This document shows positions 1 to 7,961 of a stretch of 64,000 nt of DNA, one piece after another; positions within the stretch are counted from its first letter, which is position 1, and each line of letters starts with the position of its first letter. The translations under genes and the position numbers were made by a program. Where the stretch lies: NCBI GenBank assembly GCA_040756995.1, contig JBFLYK010000029.1:1-64000 (forward strand), written 5' to 3'. The notes beneath the pieces are model-generated. The model searched no databases and was not told where the DNA came from. It saw only the letters and a list, made by a program, of their open reading frames with translations. This DNA comes from BP-133 sp040756995 (lineage in GTDB: Bacteria; Actinomycetota; Acidimicrobiia; IMCC26256; BP-133).

Positions 1-1080
1 GCGCTGCTCGGCGGGGCGTTCTGGCTCGCCGGAGCCCTGCGGGTCCGCTACCCCGTCCTGCCGATCGTCGCCGTCCTCGCCGCCCTCGGCGTACTCGGCT
101 ACACGCTGCTGCGGAGCCGGCGCGTGGCGGCGGTCGTCGCCGCCATGGCGCTCCTGCTCGTGCCGACGGCCCTGGTGGCGGCCGTGACCCGGGTCGACGG
201 CCAGGCCGGCGACCGGTCGATCACTCCCCGGGTGGCGTCCGACCTCGACCGGGAGTACCGCCACGCCATCGGCGTCCTCAGCCTCGACCTGTCCGCCCTC
301 CAGCTGCCGCCGGGCCCGACGCCGCTCGAGATCTCGATGGGCGCCGGCCAGGTCGAGGTCACCGTCCCCTGGGACGCCGAGGTCGAGGCCCGGGCCTCCG
401 TCAGCGCCGGTTCCTTCGACCTCTTCGGCAACCGCCAGACCGGCGTGAACCTCGACGGCAAGAGCCGGTCGAGCGGGCAGCCCGGCGCCCCCGTCCTCGT
501 CATCACGGCCAAGGCCGGAGCGGGCGAGATCATCGTCCGGCGGGGCTACGAGCCCTTCACCCACCAGGCGCTGCGCACCGGGCAGCCCGTTCCCGTGTCG
601 TGCTATCCGGACGGGCCGCCGGCCGTCGCCGCCGCGGCGTCGAGCACGATGCACTGCTCGGCCGCCGACGGCGTGACGAAGATCCCGGCGCTGGCCTGCG
701 TGGTGTCGGACTCGGGGTCGGCGCTGTGCCGCCCGGCCGGGGAACCGGAACCGGTCGTGGACTTCACCGACGACCCCGGCACCCGCCGCTGCCAGGTCCC
801 GGCCGGCGGCGGCCGATCGCTCTGCACCGCCCCGAACCCCGGCACGCGCTCGGAGATCGGCGGCCAGGGCTCCTTCACCTGCACAATCCCCGCCGGCGGC
901 GGTCCGGCGGTCTGCCACCCGGCCGGATCCGGATCGGGGCCCCCGCCCCCGGCGCCTCCCGCCGATCCCAACGCCCCCGGCTCGACGACGCCGGCGACGC
1001 CCGTTCCGCCGGCGCCTCCCGGCGAGTACCGCTGCACCGTCCCCGACGGAGGCGGCCCGGCCACCTGCGAACCGATCTGA
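1..1080 (+). CDS. LiaF-like membrane protein with Cys-pair tail (5' partial)
   Basis: The reading frame is open from the first base, so the N-terminus lies outside the window; 359 residues are visible. Two hydrophobic segments (about 19-38 and 42-62) are followed by a beta-rich stretch (about 95-160, with GVLSLDLSALQLP and ISMGAGQVEVTVP) that resembles the LiaF C-terminal or toast-rack domain of cell-envelope stress sensors. The C-terminal third is rich in Gly, Pro and Ala and carries a repeated Cys pair, C-x-(V/I)-P-x-GGG-x3-4-C, beginning near residues 264, 294 and 345, plus looser Cys pairs before them. This tail should be extracytoplasmic and could form disulfides. The family assignment rests on pattern only. 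An envelope-stress role is inference, and the tail is of unknown function. Confidence 0.6.
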   Translation, partial: ALLGGAFWLAGALRVRYPVLPIVAVLAALGVLGYTLLRSRRVAAVVAAMALLLVPTALVAAVTRVDGQAGDRSITPRVASDLDREYRHAIGVLSLDLSALQLPPGPTPLEISMGAGQVEVTVPWDAEVEARASVSAGSFDLFGNRQTGVNLDGKSRSSGQPGAPVLVITAKAGAGEIIVRRGYEPFTHQALRTGQPVPVSCYPDGPPAVAAAASSTMHCSAADGVTKIPALACVVSDSGSALCRPAGEPEPVVDFTDDPGTRRCQVPAGGGRSLCTAPNPGTRSEIGGQGSFTCTIPAGGGPAVCHPAGSGSGPPPPAPPADPNAPGSTTPATPVPPAPPGEYRCTVPDGGGPATCEPI

Positions 1081-1159
1081 CCGCGCCGCTGGTCGCCCGA
1101 ACCGGAGCTCACCGTCGCCCTCGACCGGAACAATCACGGTCGAGCGCGATGGTGGGACG

Positions 1160-2452
1160 TCAGCCCCGCCGGTGGACGACCCGGCCCTCGACCACCGTCA
1201 GGAGGACTTCGCCGGCGCCCTCGTCCCCCACCAGCACGAGGTCGGCGTCGAGCCCCGGAGCGAGGCGGCCCTTGGTCGGCAGACCGAGGGCCTCGGCCGC
1301 GTTCCCGGCCACCGCCCGGGCCAGGTCGGCCCAGCCCCAGCCGGTGGCGGCGGCGAAGTTCCGCAGCGCGACATCGAGCGTCAACACGCTCCCGGCCAGC
1401 GTGCCGTCGGCCAACCTGACCGCCCCGCAGCAGTGCTGCGCCGGCCGGCCACCGAGGTCCACGTCGCCGTCCGGCAGGCCGGCGGCCCGCACGGCGTCGC
1501 TGATCAGCACCACCCCCTCGGGCCCCTTGGCCCGGGCCAGCACCGCCATCGCCCCGGCGTGGACGTGATGCCCGTCGGCGATCAGCTCGCACCGCAGCTC
1601 CGGCAGGGCCAGGGCCGCTCCCACCGTCCCCGGCGCCCGGTGCCCGAGCCCGGCCATCGCGTTGAAGGTGTGCGTCACCTGGCGCACCCCGGCTCCAGCG
1701 GCTGCGACCATCTCGTCCCAACTCGCCTCCGTGTGCCCGGCAGCGACCAGCACACCCCGCTCCCGACACTCGTGGATGACTTCCGCCGCACCCGGCATCT
1801 CGGGCGCCAACGCAACGAGCCGCACGATACCGCCTCCCGCCGGGCGAGAGCCCGCCGGAACAACGCTCCGAGAGGAGGAGGCGACTGAGCCCCCACCGGC
1901 CAATGGCCGGTGGCCGGGCCGGATGTCCAGCAGGCGGCGGGCCTCGGCGACATCGGGCGAGCGGATCCCGGCCGGGTCCTGGGCGCCGGCTTTGGCCGGA
2001 TTGATCCAGGGGCCCTCCATGTGCGCCCCCAGGATCGTGGCCCCGCCCTCCACCGGACCGGCGGCCTCGGCGATGGCGCCCACGGCCGCCTCCAGCGCCT
2101 CCGGCGGAGCCGACCAGGTCGTCGGCAACAACGACGTCACACCGTGGGCGGCGTGGAAGCGGGCCATGCGGCGCAGCCCGTCCCCATCGGCGTCCATGGC
2201 ATCGGCGCCGTCCCCGCCGTGGACGTGGACATCGATGAAGCCCGGCAGCAGCACGCCGCCCCGGCCGTCGATCACGACGCCCAGGGCGCTGATCTCGGCC
2301 CGCACCCCACCGGGCGCCGCCCCCGGGCCCATCGACTGGATCCGCCCGCCGGCGGCCGCCAGCCACCCCGGCGACCACACGCCATCGGCCCCGACGACGG
2401 TGGCGCCGGAGATCAGCAGCGGCGGCGGAGGATCACCGGAAGGACGGACCAT
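1160..2452 (-). CDS. nagA: N-acetylglucosamine-6-phosphate deacetylase
   Basis: NagA removes acetate from GlcNAc-6-phosphate to give glucosamine-6-phosphate in amino-sugar and cell-wall recycling. The 430-residue protein has the amidohydrolase signatures: HVHGG near 76-80, the metal ligand Glu146 in HMEGPWIN, His240 in AAGHTEAS, His261 in VTHTFNAM and the catalytic Asp319 in LISDAV. Length is slightly above the usual 380-400 residues, partly because of a low-complexity Gly/Ser/Pro/Arg insert at about 178-208. The DNA of that insert contains a palindrome. The gene stands alone, divergent from the acidic-protein/NuoF-like pair; no nagB or transport gene is nearby. Confidence 0.93.
   Translation of the reverse strand: MVRPSGDPPPPLLISGATVVGADGVWSPGWLAAAGGRIQSMGPGAAPGGVRAEISALGVVIDGRGGVLLPGFIDVHVHGGDGADAMDADGDGLRRMARFHAAHGVTSLLPTTWSAPPEALEAAVGAIAEAAGPVEGGATILGAHMEGPWINPAKAGAQDPAGIRSPDVAEARRLLDIRPGHRPLAGGGSVASSSRSVVPAGSRPAGGGIVRLVALAPEMPGAAEVIHECRERGVLVAAGHTEASWDEMVAAAGAGVRQVTHTFNAMAGLGHRAPGTVGAALALPELRCELIADGHHVHAGAMAVLARAKGPEGVVLISDAVRAAGLPDGDVDLGGRPAQHCCGAVRLADGTLAGSVLTLDVALRNFAAATGWGWADLARAVAGNAAEALGLPTKGRLAPGLDADLVLVGDEGAGEVLLTVVEGRVVHRRG
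1893..1913. repeat. Palindrome inside the nagA insert
   Basis: Two 9-base arms (CCACCGGCC and GGCCGGTGG) flank a 3-base spacer. The palindrome lies inside the low-complexity insert of nagA and keeps the frame open. It may be the trace of a small palindromic element or simply GC-rich coincidence. Confidence 0.5.
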
Positions 2453-2587
2453 TGGGCGTACTGATAGCGCACGGGGCCCGGCTGCGTCAGAGTGACCTGG
2501 GAGATTGTCCCGTCTGGCGTCGGGAGAACCTGGGTAGGGTCGTGGACGACCGACCCCTACCGGAGACCGAGAGAGGGAGCCACGTCA

Positions 2588-2887
2588 ATGGCCGACAAAG
2601 ACACTCGGGAGCGTCGCCTGCCTCCCGAGAGGGACGCGATTCCAGAGGCCGACGCCCTGGAACAGGCCCTGCCGCCCAGCGACGCCGATCCCGAGCTGCT
2701 CGACGTCGAGGACGAACCGGAGATCGGCGCCGACGTGCCGGAGGCCGACGCCGTGGAGCAGAACCGGCCCCGGGCCGTACCGGCGGCGGTGGCCACCCGG
2801 CCGATCCCGTTCGACGCCCCGGAGCACGACGTGCTCGAGCAGCGCCTCCCGGCCGCCGAGGACGACGATGACGACGAGTTCCGATGA
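2588..2887 (+). CDS. Small acidic repeat protein, coupled to NuoF-like gene
   Basis: This 99-residue protein is strongly acidic and contains three copies of a short motif: PEADALEQALP, PEADAVEQNRP and PEHDVLEQRLP. No membrane segment, signal peptide or cysteine is present, and the C-terminus is a run of Asp/Glu. I chose the ATG at 2588 because a purine-rich GAGAGGGAG lies just upstream; an in-frame ATG at 2492 would add 32 residues unlike the rest. The stop codon overlaps the start of the next gene (ATGA), so the two are probably translationally coupled. The repeat looks like a linear binding motif. I do not recognise a function; a partner or accessory role for the flavoprotein is inferred from the coupling alone. 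Confidence 0.75.
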   Translation: MADKDTRERRLPPERDAIPEADALEQALPPSDADPELLDVEDEPEIGADVPEADAVEQNRPRAVPAAVATRPIPFDAPEHDVLEQRLPAAEDDDDDEFR

Positions 2888-4266
2888 CGTTCCTGCTCCC
2901 TGACCGGCCCGTCGACACCGTCGACGACTGGCTGGCCATGGGTGGCGGCGACGGCCTCCGGGCCGCCCAGCGCCTGGGCCGGGAGGGCACCATCGACGAG
3001 ATGCGGGCCTCCGGGCTGCGGGGCCGGGGCGGCGGCGGGTTTCCCACGGGGGCCAAGTGGGCCGGCGTCGCCCAGTCGGCCAGCACCCACCGCTACGTGG
3101 TGTGCAATGCCGCCGAAGGCGAGCCCGGCACGTTCAAGGACCGCCGGCTCATGCGGGACAACCCGTACCAGCTGGTCGAGGGTCTGGCCATCGCCGCCTT
3201 CGCCATCGGCGCCACCGCCGCCTTCATCGGCCTCAAGGCCAGCTTCACCCGGGAGATCGACCGCCTCACCCGGGCGCTGGCCGAGCTGACGGCCGCCGGC
3301 CTGGCCGGCGACGTCCCCATCACGATCCTGCCCGGCCCCGAGGAGTACCTCCTCGGCGAGGAGAAGGCGCTGCTCGAGGTCATCGAGGGGAAGGACCCGC
3401 TCCCCCGCCTGCTGCCCCCCTACCTGCACGGCCTGTTCTCCACCGCGCCGCAGATGGGCTGGATCCCCACGCCCCGGGAGCCGGGCCATGTGGGGCCGCA
3501 CGAGAGCAACCCGACGCTGGTCAACAACGCCGAGACGCTGTCGAATGTGCCCTGGATCCTGGCCCGGGGGCCCGAATGGTTCCGGACCATGGGCACCCCG
3601 TCGTCGCCCGGCACGATCGTGGCCACGGTCTGCGGCGACGTCGCCCGGCCGGTCGTCACCGAGGTGGAGATGGGCACCCGCCTCTCCGACCTGCTCGACG
3701 GGCCCGCCGGCGGGCCGCTCCCCGGCCGCACCTGGAAGGCGGTCTTCTCCGGCGTGGCCAACCCGGTGGTCGATCCGTCCCGCTTCCACCTGCCCCTGAC
3801 CTACGAGGACTTCGCCGCCCACGGCACCGGCCTCGGGGCGGCCGGCTTCATCGTCTACGACGACACCGCCTGCATGGTCAACGTCGCCCGGGTCTTCTCC
3901 CGGTTCCTGGCCGTCGAGTCCTGCGGCCAGTGCCCGCCGTGCAAGCTCGGCTCGGGCGAGATCACCGACCGGCTCGACCGTATCGAGCGGGGCGAGGGCA
4001 CCGACGACGACATCGCCCGCATCGGCCACTGGCTCGGCTCCGTCACCGACGGTGCCCGCTGCTACCTCGCCACCGAGGAGCGCGACACCGTCAGCTCGAT
4101 CCTGCGCTGCTACCCGGAGGAGTTCGCCGCCCACCTCGAATCGGGCGCCTGCCCCCGGCCCCGGGACCTCATCGTTCCGAAGATCGTCGACCTGGCGGAC
4201 GGGCAGGTCACCTACGACGAGTCGCAGGCCCGCAAGCGGCCCGACTGGACCTACGCCCCGGCGTGA
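2884..4266 (+). CDS. NuoF-like NADH:acceptor flavoprotein subunit (51-kDa family)
   Basis: The 460-residue protein matches the complex I 51-kDa subunit/NuoF family, which passes electrons from NADH through FMN to a 4Fe-4S cluster. It shows the FMN/NADH-binding glycine loop GRGGGGFPTGAKW (47-59), CNAAEGEPGTFKDR (74-87), and the cluster ligands Cys347, Cys350 and Cys353 in ESCGQCPPC with Cys393 downstream. No other nuo gene is nearby, so this is not the standard complex I operon. Stand-alone NuoF-like proteins can serve as diaphorase subunits of formate dehydrogenases or hydrogenases; the acceptor here is unknown. It overlaps the preceding acidic-protein gene by 4 bases. Confidence 0.85.
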   Translation: MTFLLPDRPVDTVDDWLAMGGGDGLRAAQRLGREGTIDEMRASGLRGRGGGGFPTGAKWAGVAQSASTHRYVVCNAAEGEPGTFKDRRLMRDNPYQLVEGLAIAAFAIGATAAFIGLKASFTREIDRLTRALAELTAAGLAGDVPITILPGPEEYLLGEEKALLEVIEGKDPLPRLLPPYLHGLFSTAPQMGWIPTPREPGHVGPHESNPTLVNNAETLSNVPWILARGPEWFRTMGTPSSPGTIVATVCGDVARPVVTEVEMGTRLSDLLDGPAGGPLPGRTWKAVFSGVANPVVDPSRFHLPLTYEDFAAHGTGLGAAGFIVYDDTACMVNVARVFSRFLAVESCGQCPPCKLGSGEITDRLDRIERGEGTDDDIARIGHWLGSVTDGARCYLATEERDTVSSILRCYPEEFAAHLESGACPRPRDLIVPKIVDLADGQVTYDESQARKRPDWTYAPA

Positions 4267-4291
4267 CCAACGGCCCGGCCGTTGCCCTGGG

Positions 4292-5041
4292 TCACTTGAA
4301 GATGGGCCGTCCGCTCAGCTTCTCGGGCTGACCCTCGCACGTCGGGCCGTACTCCGGGCTGTACTTCGGGTTCGTGCGGAACGTGTCGACGAAGCGCTGC
4401 AACCGGGGATCGTCGGGCGACTCGACGCGCAGTTGGTGGGCCCAGGAACTGATGACGATCGGCGCCGGCAGCCCCGGGAACGGGCTCATGAGGATGTAGC
4501 GCTCGTCGGTCTGGCGCCGGACACCCTTGATGGTGAACGCCACCATCGGCTGGCGGCGCACGAAGTCCTCCAGGGCCTCGACCTGGTCGTGCGGCAGGTC
4601 GGGCCGGTAGGTGATCCAGACCGCGCCGTGCTCGTGGGCGTGGACGGCCTTCTCGCTGGGGATCGGCTTGTCGTAGACGCCGCAGTTCACCCAGATCGGG
4701 TAGTGGTCGCCGCCGGCCGGCGGCGTCACGGCGTAGCGGATGGGCCCCCGGTGGTGGTCGTAGGGCAGCGCACCGGGCACCGGCTTCCGGTCGCCCGGCC
4801 ACCCCCTCGTGTCCCAGGCCACGACGCCGGGGATGCCGGAGTCGTCGGGCACCACGACCGGCTGCGGCTCGACCTTGACCGGCCCGTCCTCCACCGGCGA
4901 CGGCAGGATCTGCCGCAGGTGGGCGGCGTGGTGGGCGAAGTCCTCGTCCGGCTCGGCGGCCACCGCCACCCCGGCGATGACCAGTCCCGCCAGGAAGGCG
5001 ACCGCCGCCGGCCCGGCGAAGCCGACCGGCCCCGGCCTCAC
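4292..5041 (-). CDS. DUF3105 membrane-anchored protein (copy 1)
   Basis: The protein has 249 residues with an N-terminal hydrophobic segment (about 8-29) that should act as a signal anchor, and an outward-facing DUF3105 domain marked by PPAGGDHYPIWVNCGVY, the His-rich VHAHEHGAVWITY and a C-terminal FRTNPKYSPEYG. I chose the GTG at 5041 because it overlaps the stop of the upstream gene (GTGA) and starts right at the anchor; longer reading frames run through the LLM gene in another frame. DUF3105 has no established function. A second, divergent copy lies at 7098-7694. Confidence 0.85.
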   Translation of the reverse strand: MRPGPVGFAGPAAVAFLAGLVIAGVAVAAEPDEDFAHHAAHLRQILPSPVEDGPVKVEPQPVVVPDDSGIPGVVAWDTRGWPGDRKPVPGALPYDHHRGPIRYAVTPPAGGDHYPIWVNCGVYDKPIPSEKAVHAHEHGAVWITYRPDLPHDQVEALEDFVRRQPMVAFTIKGVRRQTDERYILMSPFPGLPAPIVISSWAHQLRVESPDDPRLQRFVDTFRTNPKYSPEYGPTCEGQPEKLSGRPIFK

Positions 5042-5943
5042 CGGTCGGCCACCATCTGGCGCACCCGGGCCAGGCGGGCGAACGACGCCAGGACCTCGTC
5101 CTGCTCCTCGGCCAGGTGCCGGACGAGCACGTGGTCGTAGCCCATGGCGGCGTAGCCGGCGAAGCGCTCCGCCACCTGCTCCGGGCTGCCGACCACCGTG
5201 GCCGCCGGGTCCATCCCCCGGTAGCCGCCATCGAGGACGGGCTGGGCCACCCGGCGGGCGTCGGCCTCGTCTCCCCCGACGTGGACGTCGCGCCGCAGCA
5301 CCACCTCCCCTACGGCTTTCCCCTGGGTCTCGCAGGCCTTGCGGTAGGCGTCGGCCAGCTCGGCCGCCTCGTCGTCGGTGGCCCAGGGCGCGGCGATCCA
5401 CCCGTCGCCCAGCCGGGCGGCCCGGTCGATGGCCGGCGGGGCGTGGCCGCCGATCCACACGGTGAGGGGCTCGGCCGGGACGGGCGCCACCCGCACGCCG
5501 TCGACCTCCTCGCCGGCCAGGAGCCGGCGGGTCACGTCGAGGTGATGCTCGAAGACGGCGGCCCGGCCCTTGGGTGGTGCGCCCATGGCCGCCATCTGGT
5601 CGCCGCCGCCCACCGCGCATTGCAGCACGAACGGACCGGCGGCCAGGGCCGCCAGGGTGCCGACCTGCTCCGCCACCAGCACCGGGTTCCAGGCCGGCAA
5701 CAGGTACAGGGCGCCGGCCGGCCGGTCGCTCCACTCCGCCAGCAGGCGGCCGAGGATGACGGAGTTCTGGTAGTAGGCGACGGGGCCGGTGGCGTGGTGA
5801 TCCCCCACGAACAGCGAGTCGAGCCCGGCGGCGGCGGCCGCCGCCGCCCGCTCCACCATCCACCGGGCGCCCTCCCGGGGATCGGCCACCGGATAGGTGC
5901 TCCGCAGCGACGTTCCGATCTTCACGGCCCGCCAGCCTGCCAT
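5038..5943 (-). CDS. LLM-class (F420-type) oxidoreductase
   Basis: This 301-residue protein belongs to the luciferase-like monooxygenase superfamily, whose actinobacterial members often use coenzyme F420 or FMN. It shows the TIM-barrel start VKIGTSLRSTYP, the FVGDHHA segment, LYLLPAWNPVLVAEQVGTLA and LQCAVGGG. The substrate cannot be read from sequence. The start may be the ATG at 5943 or the GTG at 5925 immediately before KIGTSLR; I keep the longer form. It overlaps the DUF3105 gene by 4 bases, so the two are probably one operon. Confidence 0.85.
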   Translation of the reverse strand: MAGWRAVKIGTSLRSTYPVADPREGARWMVERAAAAAAAGLDSLFVGDHHATGPVAYYQNSVILGRLLAEWSDRPAGALYLLPAWNPVLVAEQVGTLAALAAGPFVLQCAVGGGDQMAAMGAPPKGRAAVFEHHLDVTRRLLAGEEVDGVRVAPVPAEPLTVWIGGHAPPAIDRAARLGDGWIAAPWATDDEAAELADAYRKACETQGKAVGEVVLRRDVHVGGDEADARRVAQPVLDGGYRGMDPAATVVGSPEQVAERFAGYAAMGYDHVLVRHLAEEQDEVLASFARLARVRQMVADR

Positions 5944-6013
5944 GCATCCACGTGGGACCGGGACCCGGCGCGGTAGCCTCGAATTACAGCGTTGTCATTT
6001 CAGGAGGGCGTTC

Positions 6014-6181
6014 GTGGGCGAGCAGACCCCCGAGGTTCGGTACGAGCCATGTGCGGCATGGGAGGCCGGGCCTGACCTGGCCTCCGGAGCCTGCCTGGCC
6101 TGCGGCTGGCTCGAGGAGGACCACTGGCTGGCGGAGCTGGAGCGCCGGGCCGCCGCCCAGGCCGTACCCGCCGGCGCCTGA
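6014..6181 (+). CDS. Small CxxC protein, 55 residues
   Basis: The ORF begins at GTG 6014, with a strong Shine-Dalgarno AGGAGG at 6002-6007 at proper spacing. The product has three cysteines: one in YEPCAAW and a CLAC pair followed by GWLEEDHW. This suggests a small zinc-ribbon-like or metal-binding protein, although only three Cys are present. It lies between the divergent LLM gene and the downstream glycosylase gene. I do not recognise the family. Confidence 0.6.
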   Translation: MGEQTPEVRYEPCAAWEAGPDLASGACLACGWLEEDHWLAELERRAAAQAVPAGA

Positions 6182-6231
6182 CCCCCAAGGCCGGCGCCGA
6201 AGCGGCGGGCGCCGCCGAGGCGCCCGCCTCC

Positions 6232-6237
6232 TAACCT
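6232..6237 (+). promoter_or_regulatory. Candidate -10 box for leaderless glycosylase transcript
   Basis: TAACCT (TANNNT form) lies 7 bases before the GTG start at 6245, and no Shine-Dalgarno sequence is visible. This spacing predicts transcription starting at or next to the start codon. Confidence 0.45.
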
Positions 6238-6244
6238 TCCCGGC

Positions 6245-7078
6245 GTGCCGGAGCTGCCCGAGATCACTGCCCTCGCCGAGCGCCTCGGCGACAAGGTCAC
6301 CGGGCACGCGTTCACCGGCGCCGTTCCCCTGTCGTTCTCCGGCCTCAAGACGGTCGTGCCGGGGCCGGAGAGCCTCGTCGGTCGACCGGTCGAGACCGTC
6401 GGGCGCCGCGGCAAGTACCTCGTCTTCGAGTTCGGCGGGCCCCGCCTCCTCGTCCACCTCTCCCAGGGCGGACGGGTCGACGTCGAGGACCCGCCGAAGA
6501 CGACCAAACCGAAGGGCGCCGTGGTCCGCCTCCGCTTCGACGACGCGCCGGCCATCCTCATCAAGGAGTTCGGCACCGAGCGCAAGGCCGGCTGGTGGGT
6601 GCTGGCCGAGGGCGACGACGGGCCGCTGGCCAAGCTTGGACCCGACGTCGATTCGCCCGAGGGGGAGCGGTTTCTCCTGGAGAGCGACGACCGCCGCCGC
6701 GTCCATACGATCCTGCGGGACCAGCGGACGATCGCCGGGGTCGGTCGGGGCTACAGCGACGACGCCCTCCACGAGGCCCGGATCTCCCCCTTCGCCACGC
6801 TGGCCGGGCTCGACCGGCCCACCCGGGAGCGCCTCATCGAGGCGCTGCGCAAGGTCCTGGCCGATGGGCTCGAGGTCGAGCGCCGGCGCACGGGCGGCCT
6901 CCCGACCAAGGTCGGCGACCACTGGGTGGTCCATGGCCGCTACGGCCAGCCCTGTCCCCGCTGCGGCACGACCCTTCGCCGCGTCTCCTACGAGTCACAC
7001 GAGGTCGCCTACTGCCCGCCGTGTCAGACCGGGGGCAAGGTTCTGGCCGACCGCCGCCTGTCCCGGCTGGTGAAGTAG
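6245..7078 (+). CDS. Fpg/Nei-family DNA glycosylase
   Basis: The 277-residue protein belongs to the formamidopyrimidine-DNA glycosylase/endonuclease VIII family of base-excision repair enzymes. The N-terminal PELPE supplies the catalytic proline and glutamate, and GRRGKYLVFEF carries the conserved lysine. The helix-two-turn-helix region includes TIAGVGRGYSDDALHEARISP, and the C-terminal zinc finger is CPRC-x16-CPPC followed by GGKVLADRR. The void-filling loop is not the classical Fpg sequence, so the lesion preference (8-oxoG or oxidised pyrimidines) is open. The start is the GTG immediately before PELPE, with a leaderless-type -10 upstream. Confidence 0.88.
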   Translation: MPELPEITALAERLGDKVTGHAFTGAVPLSFSGLKTVVPGPESLVGRPVETVGRRGKYLVFEFGGPRLLVHLSQGGRVDVEDPPKTTKPKGAVVRLRFDDAPAILIKEFGTERKAGWWVLAEGDDGPLAKLGPDVDSPEGERFLLESDDRRRVHTILRDQRTIAGVGRGYSDDALHEARISPFATLAGLDRPTRERLIEALRKVLADGLEVERRRTGGLPTKVGDHWVVHGRYGQPCPRCGTTLRRVSYESHEVAYCPPCQTGGKVLADRRLSRLVK

Positions 7079-7097
7079 GCGATACCGGACATCAAGG

Positions 7098-7694
7098 TCA
7101 CACGAAGCCTTTCTCGGGGCCCTGGTTCCGGAAGGCGGTCACGAACGTGCTGATCGGCTCCTGCATGTCCGGCCCGTCGGGACAGAGGAGCCGCCGGTGC
7201 CAGGCGGTGGCGGCCAGCGGCGTAGCCATCGACGGCCGGGGAACGACCAGGATCCACTTGGCCCGGCCGGCGAGGTCGCGGAGCCAGTCGAGCGTGGCCG
7301 CCGACACGCCGGCCGGCTGGTACCAGATGATGACGAAGCCGTGCTCCAGCGAGTGCACGAGATGTCCGTCCGTCGGCACGTCGGCCTCGGTGTAGAAGCC
7401 GGCCGGTGACGGCACCGGGTCGTGGTCGCCTCCGGCCGGCGGGTTCACCGAGTACGCCGCCGCCGGTACGTGGGCCTGCCCCTTGTCGGCCCGGCTGTCG
7501 GCCCGGCAACCCTGCTGCTCCACTGACCGCCGGAGGGCGCCGGTGAGCTCCGGCGCTCCGCTTGACTTCCCGCTCCGCAGGAGGCCGAGCCCGACGATGC
7601 CGATGATCACGGCGATGACGACGGCCCCCAGCCGGACGTTCCGCCGCGACAGCTCGGCATGGGCCCAGGGCTCCGGCTCGGGACGATCGACCAT
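7098..7694 (-). CDS. DUF3105 membrane-anchored protein (copy 2)
   Basis: A 198-residue protein with an N-terminal cytoplasmic stretch, one hydrophobic anchor (about 20-39, VRLGAVVIAVIIGIVGLGLL) and a DUF3105 domain showing NPPAGGDHDPVPSPAGFY, SLEHGFVIIWYQP and a terminal FRNQGPEKGFV. It is related to the protein at 4292-5041 but clearly diverged. I chose the ATG at 7694 because the longer reading frame would run through a perfect inverted repeat and encode Arg-rich sequence. The gene is divergent from ftsH. Function is unknown; the domain should face outside the membrane. Confidence 0.85.
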   Translation of the reverse strand: MVDRPEPEPWAHAELSRRNVRLGAVVIAVIIGIVGLGLLRSGKSSGAPELTGALRRSVEQQGCRADSRADKGQAHVPAAAYSVNPPAGGDHDPVPSPAGFYTEADVPTDGHLVHSLEHGFVIIWYQPAGVSAATLDWLRDLAGRAKWILVVPRPSMATPLAATAWHRRLLCPDGPDMQEPISTFVTAFRNQGPEKGFV

Positions 7695-7710
7695 AGGAGC
7701 CCAGACGTAC

Positions 7711-7748
7711 CACAGCCGGGAACGCAACGGGCGGCGTTCCCGGCTGTG
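7711..7748. repeat. Perfect 15-bp inverted repeat in the DUF3105/ftsH divergent region
   Basis: CACAGCCGGGAACGC at 7711-7725 is exactly mirrored at 7734-7748 around an 8-base spacer. On the minus strand it sits immediately upstream of TACGTC, a possible -10 box 9 bases before the ATG of the DUF3105 gene. It could be an operator or a DNA/RNA hairpin. Confidence 0.65.
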
Positions 7749-7961
7749 CGGGCGTCGGCTCAAGCTCACCGGCGGGCGAGACGGCGGCGAGCCGACCACC
7801 TCTCTGCATGACTGATATTCCCGAGGCGGGCCGCCGCAAACAGAGAACTTGTGGCGAACCTTCGGATTTGCCGGGGATTCGAGCGCATTTCTCAAGGGAT
7901 CCGGACCAAGTGCCGAAAGGAGGGATGTTCGTTCCCCTCACCAGGACGAGGAGCTGTTGCC

